Shown here in pieces: positions 1-11,709 of a stretch of DNA of 64,000 bases. The notes under the pieces were generated by a model. The model saw nothing but the letters and a program-made list of their open reading frames with translations. It was not told the DNA's origin and searched no databases. The number at the start of each line of letters is the position of its first letter. Position 1 is the first letter of the stretch. Position numbers and translations under genes: made by a program. Origin of the DNA: Macrophomina tecta. Lineage: Eukaryota > Ascomycota > Dothideomycetes > Botryosphaeriales > Botryosphaeriaceae. Location: NCBI GenBank assembly GCA_024180945.1, contig JAKSGN010000033.1:1674001-1738000 (forward strand), given 5' to 3'.

Positions 1-953
1 GTTGACGCGCTGTGCATCTCCTGGGAGTTAGGATGGTACGGTTGAACTGCAGGCGCCGGCCTAAGATCGGGGCGCAGATCCGCGTGGCCTGGAGTACTTA
101 GCCGCGGCAAGGGAGGAGAGGCGTGGAAAGGCGGTGCTTGGTGGTGATGTGGCGGTGGCGGCGGGTGTGTATGGCCAGGATGAGGAGCATGCTGCATGGG
201 ATGAGGAGGGTGTATTTGAGCCGGCTCTCGAGGAGATGCAAACGGGGCAGCGGGTTGCGATGGCGCCGGGTTGCTGGGAGGGGCCGATGGTGCTGCTGTT
301 GCTGCTGCCGCCTCCTCCATTATTTTTATGCGCCGCTTGACAATCTCGAGCTGCATCTTGAGCGCATCCACCTCGCTGACCTTAGAGGCCACACTGGTCA
401 GATTGCTGGCGAAGACCTCCAGAGTCGCGTCGTCCAGACTGGCTCCAGGACCAGACTGAGCAGGTGGCGCTGGTGCGGCTGGACGAGCTTGGAGCTCTCG
501 TCTTAGAGCGGCTACCACATTCTCAATGTGGATCACCTTATCTGACAGGTGGCTAACGGTGTTGGTGAGGTTCTCGAAATCCCGTCGTTGGGTCTGGAGT
601 CCTGCGGTGTTGTATTGAACCTGGGTCTGCAATCTTGAGAGGGCATCCATAGACACCTCCTGCGGACTAGGGCTGGGGTAGGCCACGGCGGAGCCATTGA
701 GCCTGTGGCCGTTGGTGGTGGGCGTTTGTGCCGGCAGGCTGTACTCGCGCGACCTGGACGAGGCGGGCGGCGACGGGCGGCCACTGATTGGCGGCAAGGT
801 GGGCTTCTGGTGAGGCGCAGGAATAGGAGAGTGGTGGGCGGAGCTGGTGGTGGAGGCAGAGGCAGGAGCATGTGCTGGCTGGGAGGCCGGGGAGGGATGG
901 GAGTGGGTGAGGCGGTGGTCGGCGTCCTGGGGACGGTGGTCGACGTCCATCAT
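1..953 (-). CDS. Unrecognised Q/P/H-rich coiled-coil protein, 5' part only
   Basis: An open frame without stops runs from position 953 to the left edge, so the C-terminus lies outside the window. I chose the ATG at 951-953 (followed by a second Met, then DVDHRPQD) because it sits in a good CACC context. The frame stays open upstream to an ATG at 1044-1046 and to a possible 3' splice site near 1025, so a longer N-terminus or an upstream exon is possible. Residues about 1-110 are Ser/Pro/His-rich. Residues about 105-145 and 175-210 form heptad-like helices (SRLQTQVQYNTAGLQTQ; VDALKMQLEIVKRRIKIMEE). A Pro/His/Gln-rich tail follows. The composition suggests a nuclear regulatory or scaffold protein, but I do not recognise the family and assign no function. 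Confidence 0.6.
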   Translation of the reverse strand, partial: MMDVDHRPQDADHRLTHSHPSPASQPAHAPASASTTSSAHHSPIPAPHQKPTLPPISGRPSPPASSRSREYSLPAQTPTTNGHRLNGSAVAYPSPSPQEVSMDALSRLQTQVQYNTAGLQTQRRDFENLTNTVSHLSDKVIHIENVVAALRRELQARPAAPAPPAQSGPGASLDDATLEVFASNLTSVASKVSEVDALKMQLEIVKRRIKIMEEAAAATAAPSAPPSNPAPSQPAAPFASPREPAQIHPPHPMQHAPHPGHTHPPPPPHHHQAPPFHASPPLPRLSTPGHADLRPDLRPAPAVQPYHPNSQEMHSAS

Positions 954-1663
954 GGTGACGGATGACTCGTCAGAAGCGCGGAGGTCAGGCTTGGTGTCGA
1001 GAATGGGCGGCGGTTTCTTATTAGCTTGATCGCATCGCAGTTCCATTCTTGGCAGTTCGAAATTTCCCGGATGCCTATGCGATGACACATGTCAGCAGTG
1101 CTTGCAAATAAAGGGCCGCATGCCACATAAAGAAGTGGGCAGGGACGGGCGCCACGCACCAAACGAGCACAGCTTTGTCTCGGGAGGCTGGGCAAGCAGA
1201 GGCAGTGGCAGTCAGGTCAGTCAGGTCAGTCAGAGGCAGCAGCCAGAGGCAGCGGCAGGCGAGGAAGGAAGGATGTGCCTATGTATATGCAAGCGCACAC
1301 TTAGTGTGGGCCCGCATGGCTTCTTTAATAAAGTAAAACATTGCAACCAATATAGCTCAAAGGTATAAAGTAGATTAGCGCGTAATTGACCGCCCCGAGG
1401 GCAGGAAGGGCGATTAACCTTTAGGGCCGTCCGTGCAGGGGGGAGTGCTGGGAAGCCGCCGTTGTGTGGCGCTGCGCACGAAATTGGCGGGCAGCGGATT
1501 ATTCTGGAAGTACGCGAGACGCTTGACTGCCCGCGACACGTCCCCTGACGGGCACGAGGGCAGCCGGACCAAGCTGAGCGCTGCTCTCAGTCGCCGCCAC
1601 GCTGATACGAGATCGCTTACGAGCAGTGCATCTTGTCCTCTACAACCAACTGGCCCCACGGCG

Positions 1664-1687
1664 CAGCAGCAGCAGCAGCAGCAGCAG
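1664..1687. repeat. (CAG)8 microsatellite with degenerate CCAGNG tail
   Basis: Eight CAG units occur in a row. A degenerate hexamer array (CCAGTG, CCAGAG, CCAGCG) follows at about 1738-1822. Both are visible directly in the sequence. Confidence 0.9.
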
Positions 1688-2797
1688 GAGTCACTCCGGC
1701 GCAGGGCCAGGCCAGATCCAGGCCCGGTGGCGCCATGCCAGCGCCAGAGCCAGATTGCCTGCCAAAGCCAGTGCCAGTGCCAGCGAGTGCCAGCGCCAGA
1801 GCCAGAGCCAGACTCGGAGCCAGTTTGCCCATGACGACGATTCCGTCACCGTCCAGCCGTCTCTGTCACCCGCAGATCGCGGGCACCGGTCAACGCAGTC
1901 GACAACGCGGACGCAGCAATTGGAGGCGCTGCGTGGGGCGGTCAGGGCAAGTGGTTGTGCGCGAGTCTACAAATATCGCTTGGATCTGCTGCGAGCAGGA
2001 TCGGCCTGGCGCATCGTACTCCTTCCAGCAAGAGCTTGCGTGCTTCTACTCGCGCCTACAGCCTAATAGCGGCAGGGTTGGCTGCCCCTTCCGCCGCAGC
2101 CGGTACGACAAATCAATTATTCATAGAATAGGTGCAGCCACAGCCAACGTGCAACGGTAACTTGGCCGAGCCTAGTCGACCAAGGGATCGCGCTGCATGA
2201 TGATAAGCACCGCGGCCTTGCCTCTCCTGACGCGCCCCGCCCAATCAGCACCACCAACGCCGCGAAAAATCGACGAACCAAGTGATGCAAACGGCGTGCG
2301 AAGAGCGGCGCCGCGCAGCCAGTCAGGGGCTGCCGCCGTATTGATGAGATACTGCTATCGATGGACCGAGTGCCACAACGCCCTCAACAATTAAAAAAAT
2401 AATCCAGCAGACCGGCGCGCCCTTCTTTCATGCCCGATAGCGTGGTCGCACGCAGTTCAGGGCGTGGAGCGATGCCATGGTGCTACCACAGCTATATTCT
2501 GTACCCGTACTTGTCGTTTGTGTGTATGTGGAGGAGCGAGCAGGAGACGGGCATGTCAAGCCTATCATCGCATCCAGATCCGATATATCCGCGCCGAGAA
2601 TTACCACAAGAATCCCACCAGTCCAACGCAACCTTAAAGCCCGCCTCTCGCAAACTTTTTCGAAGCTTTGCAACACATCCCTGGATGTGCCACCGCCCGG
2701 CAGCTGCCAGGTTGCACCAGCAATCGAAGACGCTCTCCTTACGTCAGCCAGGGTCTGGCGGGCAGGCAAAGCTCTAGTAATAGTGATGAGTGATTAC

Positions 2798-2830
2798 GAT
2801 GATGATGATGATGATGCTGCTGCTGATGAC
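2798..2830. repeat. GAT/GCT trinucleotide repeat
   Basis: A run of GAT triplets is followed by CTG triplets and another GAT. It lies outside any supported gene. Confidence 0.85.
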
Positions 2831-3036
2831 CATTGTCGGTGCCGGTGCCTGCCGTGCGCGCTGCCGGATGCAGCAAAAGTTTTAGCCTTTTCTTCCTGTG
2901 CGCGACCAAGGCCCGCATTTAATCCAAACTAGGGCGTGGGTATCCAGAGAAGCCTAAAAGGCAAAATGGTCCATGCAAGTGGCCACGAACGGAATCTGTA
3001 CGTTCTCCGCCAACGCGCGCCAAGCCGATTCCAGTC

Positions 3037-4864
3037 ATGTCAGCTACAGCGACTATTACCATCGAGCTGCAGCCCGAGCGCGAAAGCTTCGATGGCTCCA
3101 GCGACACATTCCCCCACCCCAACTGGGGCGGCGCCGGCTCTGGGCCCAGGCCACTGCTCCCACCGATCCCGACAACGCCGTCGAAGCTTCACGCCTTGCT
3201 GACGCTAGCGTGTCGGATGACGGCTACGGCTGGGTCGTCGGGAGCGCAGACACCGTGCTGTCCTGGTGGTTCATCGGCACTATCGTACTGCTGGGGCGTT
3301 CTCCAGAGCGCTCTGGTGGACCAAGGCGTTTCCTCGGCCTCGACCCTCGCCTTCGTCGGCTCATTGACCGTCGGGTGCAACGCCTTCTTCGCTGCTGCCG
3401 CCTCCTCGGCTCGCGTTCCACTGCCCTCCTCGGCTCAAGCCTGCTGGGCTTGGGCTACGTGTTTGCCGGCTTCTGCACGCATAGCGTGGCAGGCCTCTTC
3501 ATCACTGCCAGTCTGATTATGGACGTGGGCATCAGGTAAGAACTGCTTATAATATGCCCCCTATATAGCTACATGCTTTATGCAGGTTGCTACTTCGGAC
3601 ATAGGCGCCCGCTTCTATATCCGGAGTGATGGGACCAATGTGCGCGCCGGTGCATGAACTTGGCTGAATTGGAGAGGGCTGCTGTTATTAATGGGCACAG
3701 TCGCTTCGTGCACCGTGCTTGTAATCTGCGGAGAGACAGGAGCAGGCTAACGCTTATTCTCGTAGTCACTGCTATATGACGGTCAGCATTATTACCGCGC
3801 AGTACTTTAGCAAAAGCGCGCCGTCGCCAATGGGATCATTTAGGCCGAGGGAGAGCTTGGAGGTGCCGTCACGTCTTTGGCAATGCAGCGGCTGATCGAG
3901 AAGGTTGGAACAGCGTGGACCTTTCGAGTCATTGGTCTGTTGACCCTGGGGACATGTTTACCAGCGGCTTGGTTGCTCAAGGAGCGCACGTCTGTCCAAT
4001 CAAAAAAGTTCGTCGATTGGTAGGATCCCCGTCCCCTTTGCCAAACAAGCAAATGGTGCTTACAGCAAAGGCAGGCGGCCGGCGAAACATTACCGCTTCA
4101 TCGCCATCTTCCTTGCGGGCGCCATAGGCACGTTCCCCCTGTTCGTGCCGCCGTTCTTCCTGAACCCTCTACAGCAACTCACTGGGCATGTCGGCGAGCA
4201 CGGGCGCTGGACTGGCGGCAGGCTTCACCATTGCGAGCGCGTTCGGGCGCATTGCATGCGGGCTATTAAGTGACGTCGTGGGTCCACTGAATACCCTCTT
4301 CATCTCGTTCATGTTGACGGCCTTAAGCATGCGGGCTATTTGGCCCGAGTCGACGGCGCTGGCGCCGCTTGCGGTGTTTGTGGTGATCAATGGGCAGCAA
4401 ACGGCGGTTTTTTTCTCGACGATGCCGACAGTTGTGGGCAACGTATTTGGATCGGCCCGCGTCGCGGTCGCAATGGCCATGATTGTCACTGGCTGGAGAG
4501 ACGGATAGCTGCTGGTATGTGCTCACGCTGATGACGTCGACGAGCCTATCTGGTGGCACGGATGCTGATCGCGAGATAGGGAGCGCCTATTGCGGGTTTC
4601 ATGCTCCAGGCGCACGGCGGTGAGCAAACGGGATTCGAAGCGTACCGGCCAGCGATTTTCTACGCGGGCTCCATGGCCTTGGCCGCAGCCGGTCTGACCG
4701 CCCTTGTCCGGCTGAGGATCACCACCACCTCGAGGGCAGGCTGTAGATGGGCAGCCAGAGTCACGCAAGCTCGAGTCCTGCAACGTGAGCAGAGCGGAGG
4801 CCTGAGAATTGTGGGAGCAGCAGCCGGCCTGGTCGCACACGAATACGATATCGGACTTGCATAA
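3037..4864 (+). pseudogene. Decayed MFS transporter (monocarboxylate-transporter-like)
   Basis: Three plus-strand frames each carry parts of one major-facilitator transporter. The first is an N-terminal start at 3037 (MSATATITIELQPE). A DDGYGWVV...LSWWFIGT segment follows at about 3217-3285 in another frame. YCWGVLQSALVDQG (about 3289-3335) lies in a third register, then LLGSSLLGLGYVFAGFCTHS in the second frame again. After a likely intron (3536-3765) come QYFSK, AMQRLIEKVGTAWTFRVIGLLTLG, GTFPLFVPPFF, and TIASAFGRIACGLLSDVVGPLN. A second intron (4515-4579) still joins WRDG/LL to GAPIAGFMLQAHGG. The order and the DDGYGW / RIACGLLSD motifs match fungal monocarboxylate-type permeases. At least five frame changes and a stop before the second intron mean no functional protein could be made. 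The splice sites survive, so the decay looks recent. Sequencing errors are the alternative, but this many in one gene is unlikely. Confidence 0.82.
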
Positions 4865-5783
4865 GCGGGGGGCAGTGGTGTTGGGTTTGGAATGTTCCGT
4901 TGAGCGGATGGGCCGAGTCGTGGAGATGGACGCAAGCGGCAGTGCGGGCAAATGTTACCGCAGAGGACCAAAGGCGGTAAATGCAGCCGCGAAGACGCCG
5001 GGCGAGCCTAAAAGCATGTAGGGACGCTATAGACGATTCGAAGTACTGAATAATGGGTGGTAAATAGAGAGTAAGCATGCCTGCGGCCCATCCGGATCGT
5101 CGGCACAATTATGGATGAATTGCAGGCGACGCTGGCGCTGGCGCGCGTGTGCAAAAGCTTGTGTGCTGGTTGACTCGCTGTCGCTGGCCCAACTTAGATT
5201 GACGATCGCCGAGGGCGAAACAGCCTCTGAAACGCCGGCCCCGCGCTCCAAACACTGCAAGGCCTGCCAGCCACTCGTTCGCCCGCCGCCCGCCCATCAC
5301 GTGTCGTGCCTGCCTGTTCAGGCCGGCCTGTCGCTTCAACACCACCTCCTGTCGCAGCCGCCGTGCGCGATGTGCGGTTGCCTGCCGTGATTGGGCGCCG
5401 CTCTGTCATGAAGGAGTCCGACAGGCACGCCCGTCAGCGCTGAGCGGCCCCCGCGCACAGGTTTTAAGCTCCTGTTGCGCTGCACGCTGAGCACCAGCGC
5501 TCCAAGCTCTGCCAGTCGCTTCTGAGCCGCGCTCACTTCATCATTCACGCTGGACGTCTAGTGCTCACCACCGCAGCTGCCGGCCGTGATTGCCTTTGTT
5601 TGCGCGCCTCTCATAAGTTCCTGCGTTTGCTCCGCCGCCGTCCCCCCATCTTCTGCCCACCGCCCTTACTTCCTTTTCGACTTTCGATTTTCTGCTTCAC
5701 GATACCCCCCGGTCAGGCACCGACACCCTTTTCCTCTACTTTCGACAGAGCTTTCACTCTCTTCTTCAGTACCACCCTCCAAC
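4865..5783. other. Intergenic; CT-rich leader before the secreted-protein gene
   Basis: There is no gene here. About 5630-5780 is strongly pyrimidine-rich (runs of TTC, CTC and CCC) directly before the ATG at 5784. This is a common core-promoter or leader type in filamentous ascomycetes. Confidence 0.45.
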
Positions 5784-6467
5784 ATGCATGCACTTCTCCT
5801 CCTCTTCGCTTGCCTTGCGCTTGGCTTTGCCCTGCCCGCGCCTTTGGCCGGCAGCGGTGCCAAACTAGGCTTGGCCGTCCGCGATGACAGCGCTGCCGCC
5901 GACACTCTGGCCAAGCAGCTAGTCACCATCGCCTCCGGCACCTCCAGTTGCGCCACCGCCACCAACTACGCCAATGAGTGTCGCACGGCCTCGCAGGCTG
6001 CGCAGCCCATCCTCTGCGCTTTCAACCGCTACTCGATCACCAACGTCAACGAGCAGGCCGCCCTTATCTCGCTCATGCTGTACGAGAGCGGCGAATTCAA
6101 GTACAACTGGGGCCACTTCATTAACGGCCAGGACGAGCACGTGGCGGGCAAGGGCACGCGCAACATGCAGTCGGCCACCTACAACGAGCAGTACGCCCGC
6201 ACCCTCTTCTCCGCCGACAAAGTCGACCAGGCCAAGGCAAGCGCCAACGGCGCCGATGCCGTTCTGCAGCTTGTCAGCCCGGATCAGTACAGCTTTGGCT
6301 CAGCAGCGTGGTTCCTCACGAGCCAGTGCACAGAGAGCGTGCGCAGTAATCTGCAGTCGGGCTCCCAGGACGGCTTTGAGAAGTATGTCACAGATTGCAT
6401 CGGCGGTTCTATGGACGACAAGCGGATCGACTACTGGACTAAGAGCAAGGCCGCGTTGGCTGGTTGA
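5784..6467 (+). CDS. Small secreted protein, conserved fungal family, possibly lysozyme-like
   Basis: The gene is intronless and encodes 227 residues. I chose the ATG at 5784 over the longer open frame from 5586 because it is followed at once by a clear signal peptide: MHALLLLFACLALGFALPAP, cleavage near residue 20. A short propeptide-like segment follows. The mature part has paired cysteines (SSCATATNYANEC; ILCAF; SQCTES; TDCIGG) and a central block, ALISLMLYESGEFKYN, then NMQSATYNEQYARTL. An acidic residue after a helix, Tyr-rich flanks and disulfides are reminiscent of lysozyme/transglycosylase folds. That is a weak structural inference and no catalytic activity is claimed. The protein is probably exported to the cell wall or medium. 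CT-rich sequence upstream is the likely leader. Confidence 0.78.
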   Translation: MHALLLLFACLALGFALPAPLAGSGAKLGLAVRDDSAAADTLAKQLVTIASGTSSCATATNYANECRTASQAAQPILCAFNRYSITNVNEQAALISLMLYESGEFKYNWGHFINGQDEHVAGKGTRNMQSATYNEQYARTLFSADKVDQAKASANGADAVLQLVSPDQYSFGSAAWFLTSQCTESVRSNLQSGSQDGFEKYVTDCIGGSMDDKRIDYWTKSKAALAG

Positions 6468-9400
6468 GGGAAGGCCATATTATCTCGCGGAACCGTCAGC
6501 CTATCGGCATCCGGGGGGCGTGCAATGGAAGCCTAGTCTCCGCCCGGGCCGTTCTTTGTTCTTTTAGGTTGGGCATTCCACGTAACCCAATGGCGAGTTT
6601 TACGATTCTGATCACGAGTCTGCGATCTGCGCAAGCCGGGCGTCTCCCTGCCTGTGCTCGATACAGAAATACATGAATGGAAGAAGATTTTGGTGATCAA
6701 ATATACTCAGATGCCGGCCACATGGATGAGTGCTGTCATATGTGCTGGCCGTTTCAGATCCTAATTTGGCAGTGCGGCGTCGACAAATGCGGCAAGGACT
6801 TTAACCCCCTGTCCCGTACCCAGTCCGCACGGGACCCCATGCCTCAAAATAGCTCCATCTAGACGCGGGAGAGGTTCTCCAGGGGAGCGAGTTCCGGGCG
6901 CCCAGACTGTCAGAATCTCTTGTGACGACTTTTGACTGCTTGGCTGCCCTTTGGTCCTAGCGTTCGCTGCTCACAATGCCCGCGGCCTGCCGCCCTTCCA
7001 CCGAATACATGATTGTTGCCTTTCGTGGCAGGATCGAAAGGCTAAGGCGTCCATCTGTGGTCGGGAATGCGCAATCCTCGCCGCCGACGGCTTTCATCTC
7101 CCGCACATATTCCCGGATAGTTGTTTCAACGGGCAGCGCGCGAGGTGCACAGCGCCGCCGGCCGTCGCCGTCGGCATTCTGCGGCGGCAGTGGCGATCAG
7201 AGTGGCTCGCATTCGCAGCCCTGCCCCGTTTGGGCGAGGTTCGGGAGGTGTGCATCAGCAAGCCGCGCGCTTCCCTTTGTCAATACGTTGCAGAAGAGAG
7301 CCAGAGAGCTAGCCGGGCTTGTCCTCTAAAATCCTTCTCGTTTAGGGCCCCACCCCATCACCCTATTTGAGTACCACATGACCCGCAGACGCCGCAACCG
7401 TGCATGATAATCCGACCATGCCCCCGTACATACGAAAGCCGTGCTATCAATGGCCCATCAGCAAATCGTCATCGTCATCACAACAATCCCCGCAATAGCA
7501 GGATTGCCAATGACCAGCCAAGAAGGATGCGCTGGCTGCGGCGCAGACGTGACTCCGGCCGCCCTATTCCCGTGGGAGGATTCCAGCCAGCTCCCGTTTG
7601 ATTAGCTTTTTTCTTTTTGTAACAGACGAGCAGGCGGGGGCAGAGAGTGTGTGCCCGCGACGCGCGCCTCAGAAGATGATCCTTCCCCTTCGCTAACGCG
7701 GGCTATCCAATAAATTTTCTGCAGTAATGATGAGAGCACTGACTCATTCTGTTGTATCGACGAGCCGAAGTCTTTTTTTAAACGCTCTTTCCCCTTCGGT
7801 GCGTAACCTGCGCGAGACAAGAGGACGAAGTTTCCCCTTAGATCGCGACATGTTCCGCACTAGGTTAAATCTCTGCGAAAAAAAAAAAAGGGAAAAAGCG
7901 TCTATCTCGTCAACAAAACGCCCTCAATTTAACTCTCACCAATCACAACGGCCTTTCTCTCGCCGCGGGCTCCTCGCTGCCTACATTCCTACGTAACCTG
8001 CGCGCATTGCGTGTGTCAGTGTCGACGGTTGCGGGGCGCCGCGTCGCGCGTGAGACAACGGACTTTTTTCGCCCTTCTCTGCGTGAGTGGGAGAGAGCAG
8101 CGACGAATGGGTGACTTGAGAGGAATAGGGCATGAAGATCCCGGCAATCACCCTCGGGGCTTGTTGCATCATTTAACAGGTTCGCGCCGGGATACCCTAT
8201 TCGGACGCCAACTAGGCGCGGCCGACCGCACCAAAGATTCAGATACGAATAAGAACGGGCAAATAAAAAGGGTGAGCCAAAAAAAAAAAGAGCTAAAAGC
8301 CGAATAATGGGAAAGACAGTAGTTTAACCGAGCATCTTCCCTTTCCCACACACACTAAACTTCTTGACCAGCCCCAGCCCCTTACTCAAGCTGCGGCACA
8401 TGGGCACCTCTTTTTTTTTCTCTTCCTGCTGGCGTGCTTCGGGAGAAGTGGTCAGTCGGCCGGCCGTCGTGCTCGTCGTTCGTGTTCCGTACTCCCCCCA
8501 GATGCCCTCTCGGCCATCGGCAATCCTGCCCACAGCCACTGCTTGCAGGCAATAATACTCCGTACTCCGACACGCGCGCGCAGACGTGCAGTTGGTTCCA
8601 TCATGCGCCCCCCTCGTGCCCTCTCTCTCTCTCGCCCGCCATCGCCATCCACTACTGCCACTCACAGTCCCCACACGGGCTGCGAGATGCAAAATTTTTA
8701 GCAGCCCGCGGCCCCGTTGTCTCTATTGGCAATGGCTCGCAACTCGACGACGCTCCAAGCGGCGCGGCGCCGGCAAGAAGCGGGCGTGGGAAATCAAGTA
8801 GGAATACAAGGGTGCGCGCGGCGGCGAGTGGCGGCATAAGTACACGTCGACGGGGCCGGGACCCGCCGTCGCCAGTTCCGCGCGCCGCGTATACCGTGTA
8901 GCTAGTTATTGTAAGTTTGTCCTGTTTTGCGTACATGCGTGCACGTGTCAGATAGGGCCCGGGCCCCTGCTGTCCTTCCCTTTTCCCTACCTATCTCTGC
9001 GTTTTTTTTTTTTTTTCATTTTTTATTTTTTTGCCTTTTTACCTTTTCGCTCTTAGGGCTGGAAAGACCGGGGTGGCCATGGATCCGCGACACAGACGGC
9101 ACGAGCGAATGACTAGCTGGCAAAAAAGGACAGCGGCAGTCGCAGGTAGGTTTTTTTTTTTTTTTTTTTTTTTGCGGGATGGTTTAGAGCGCAAGTCCGT
9201 GCCCACAAGACCGTTTGTGTGGTGATCAGTAATCCTGACTGTCTTGCTGTTGGCTGGTCGCTGACGAGAGAAAGTGGTTCCATCCCCCACGTCGGCAGCG
9301 TACGTGCGCAAGCATGGGTGGGCAGAGCCCGTTGCACGCAAATTTGGAGCGGGAGGTCGGCGAACAATTGTGGGGACTGGGCGGCCGTTGTTTGACATTC

Positions 9401-10780
9401 CAGAAGCCTGGTTCGTCCCGTGGGAGTTGCTGGATAAGCGGTAGGCCGAGCAAAGACGATAGGATGCGGAAAGAGAGACGGAACTTGCGATGACGGCACA
9501 GGCGGACCGGGGGCGCGCGCTGGCCGGGGGCGGGCGCGATAGGGAGAGCGGGCAGGCCACCCAAGTGGAGTCCTTCTAGAACGATGGTGTGACTTGTTTC
9601 GGGACTTTTCCTTCCCTTCTCTGCTACCCTCTTGCGCCGCTCAACTGGGCAAGCGACGGCACTTGCCTCTCGGTCGCTGTCGCGTGCCCCGGGCGGGCAT
9701 TGTCACTGCCCTTTCGCATTCGTAACCCCATCTCCGGGGCTAAGGAGATAGTTCGCGCCGCGCTCCATGCCTAAACGCAAACACGGCCGGCCGCCTTCGG
9801 GCTAATCCCGCCCTACCTTTAGCGAAATGTGGGTATTGTCCCTGCGAAGCAGACAGAAGACACACGCAACCGCGAGAAAAGAGAGGTGTGATGAAAGCCA
9901 AGGACGCGTCACGGTCCCAACCCCGTGAAATGCTCGGCGGTCGGAGTTTGCGGGCCACCCTTAGCACCGCCGAGCCCTGCTCGGTCATTTCGGCCTGCCC
10001 AGCGCCTGTGTGAAGAAGTATACGTGTTAAAGGCAAATCGAAATAAAAGCAATCATCCGCTGTCATTTCCGTGCCGCTGCGTCGAATGGGGGGGCTGTGT
10101 TGCCGCCTACTAGCTACTCATGCGATAGCGAAAACCTGGCGCTTAAGCCCTGAGTGCAAGAGCTAAATAAACTCAGACGAAGCGCCAGGCGGAAACGCCC
10201 GGAAACACTCTGAAGGAAAAGAAGAAGACGTTGACTTTCTTAGTAGCTGTACCCAATAAAGCATCGATGAACCACCGTTCCAGTGCACCTCTGCAAACGG
10301 CCGCTGCACCATTTCCCAATGCCTGTCTGCCACCATCTACCATCGTGTCGGGTCCTTCGAGAATCTGGGCAAGCTCTTCCGGCTGTGCGTCTCTTGGGAT
10401 TTATCGACGGCACCACGGCCCGCTTTACCGCCGCATGCCCAAATGCTGTATCTCTTTCTCATTCACTCAATATTTTTACTTTGAGCACCATCGCGCTGAG
10501 CTTTCTTGTCTCGTCTTTGTTTCTTGTCGCAGTAACAGATCCGCAAAAAAAAAAAGAAAAAAAAAAAAGGAGAACATGCCCATACTGCCCTCCCTTGCCA
10601 CCAACCCTCGTGAGGCCCCGTCTGCATCACAACACCACGGATCAGGTACTACCGGGGCAAACTTGGTGAATTCTGAGCTTGTGGGCTGTACCCAATTTAA
10701 AGAAAGAATGATAGCAACTGGTGTGCCACAAGGTCCAAACGCTTGAAGACGACTGCAAGGTAAAGCTAAAATGTAACCGG
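6468..10780. other. Gene-poor stretch with homopolymer tracts
   Basis: I find no gene with convincing coding character on either strand. The open frames here show no recognisable domains or credible splice structure. Poly(T) tracts lie at 9002-9016 (15 T) and 9151-9173 (23 T), and an A-rich tract at about 10545-10568. The stretch probably includes the 3' region of the secreted-protein gene and accessory non-coding DNA. Confidence 0.5.
9151..9173. repeat. Poly(T) tract, 23 nt
   Basis: Twenty-three consecutive T are visible in the sequence, with no gene on either side. It could be the complement of a poly(A) tail of an old retroposed copy or simple slippage. No flanking target duplication was recognised. 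Confidence 0.9.
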
Positions 10781-10784
10781 CGTT

Positions 10785-11400
10785 TGAACGTGCACGCTCT
10801 GCTTCCGCTATTTCGAATTCCTGGAAAGAAATTCCAGACATCATCTGGCACAACCTGCCCATCATCGCAGAACGTGAGCCACCCGTTCCGACTCCTGAGA
10901 AATCCATTGGGCCGTCTCGGATACCCTTCTCCTCCGCACCCTCGATACCATCTCTGACCAAGGTACGGATCCGTCCTTGTTTTATCCCACAAGCGAAATC
11001 CGCTATGGCCCCTCAGTTCCTCATAGTGCGATCGACCCGTGGTACTTAAAATTGCTCTTTACTATCTTTTGCCTCTTCACAAGGGCGTCCAGTCCGGTCT
11101 GAACGTCCCTCTCCACGTACTGTCCTTAATAGGATTTTCTCGCTTTCCATCTGTAATTGTACATCGTGCCAGATAACGGCATCCACGCCTTACCCCCCAC
11201 CGCAAGACTTAATGCTTCATGAGCCTTGCCGAAAACGACGTGTTCGAGAGGAACAACGTCTGAGGTGAGCATTCCCAGTGACTTAAGATTGAACGCCTCG
11301 GCCTTAAATTAATCCCGCAGCATCTCGAAGAGCCCTTCCCACTGCCCACCTTCCCTCAATACAATTCGACCCCAGCTTCTTCATTGAGCGTAGTATGTCC
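10785..11400 (+). pseudogene. Possible relic of a coding sequence
   Basis: Around 10785-11033 one plus frame reads SWKEIPDIIWHNLP, then REPPVPTPEKSIGPSRIPFS, which has natural codon-like composition. It ends in a stop. In a neighbouring frame, DPWYLKLLFTIFCLFTR (about 11025-11085) and VPDNGIHALPPTARLN are interrupted by further stops. No family was recognised. The pattern of coding-like pieces broken by stops suggests a decayed gene, but chance is not excluded. Confidence 0.25.
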
Positions 11401-11709
11401 TTCTGCTTTATCAGAGAGCCCGTCAAGACACCTTCACAAGCCCTCGCCAAGACGGCCTTGAAGCTAGAGGGGCCGGGACACTGAATGCTGGAGAGGGCAG
11501 TTCGATATGGCTGGGGGTGTTGCGCACCATAATCGCAGATAAGCGTGCATGAGGCCTTTCAGCGACGGTGCAGCCGCTTGGAAGAAACAAGTAAGGGCCT
11601 TCGAATCTACCGTCGCAAACGCCCACATTCAGGGGAGTTGTGGACGTGAAAACGAGGCACAATTGGGCGCAGTTTCAACCATGAGGCAGTTGCGCTAGGT
11701 TGTAGCTGG

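Larger units (their letters stand above)
1047..3036. other. Gene-free stretch with short repeats
   Basis: I see no supported gene here. The plus-strand frames between 1630 and 2160 are low-complexity translations of CAG and CCAGAG-type repeats. Short tandem GTCAG repeats lie at about 1211-1232. The stretch lies between a leftward gene and a rightward pseudogene, so it should contain both promoters. No motif stands out. Confidence 0.5.

Noticed and set aside
1633..2160. 175-residue plus-strand frame
   Set aside because: Made of translated CAG and CCAGNG repeats followed by unstructured sequence; no start context or conservation sign.
10231..10746. 171-residue plus-strand frame
   Set aside because: Contains Lys runs from an A-tract and no recognisable structure.
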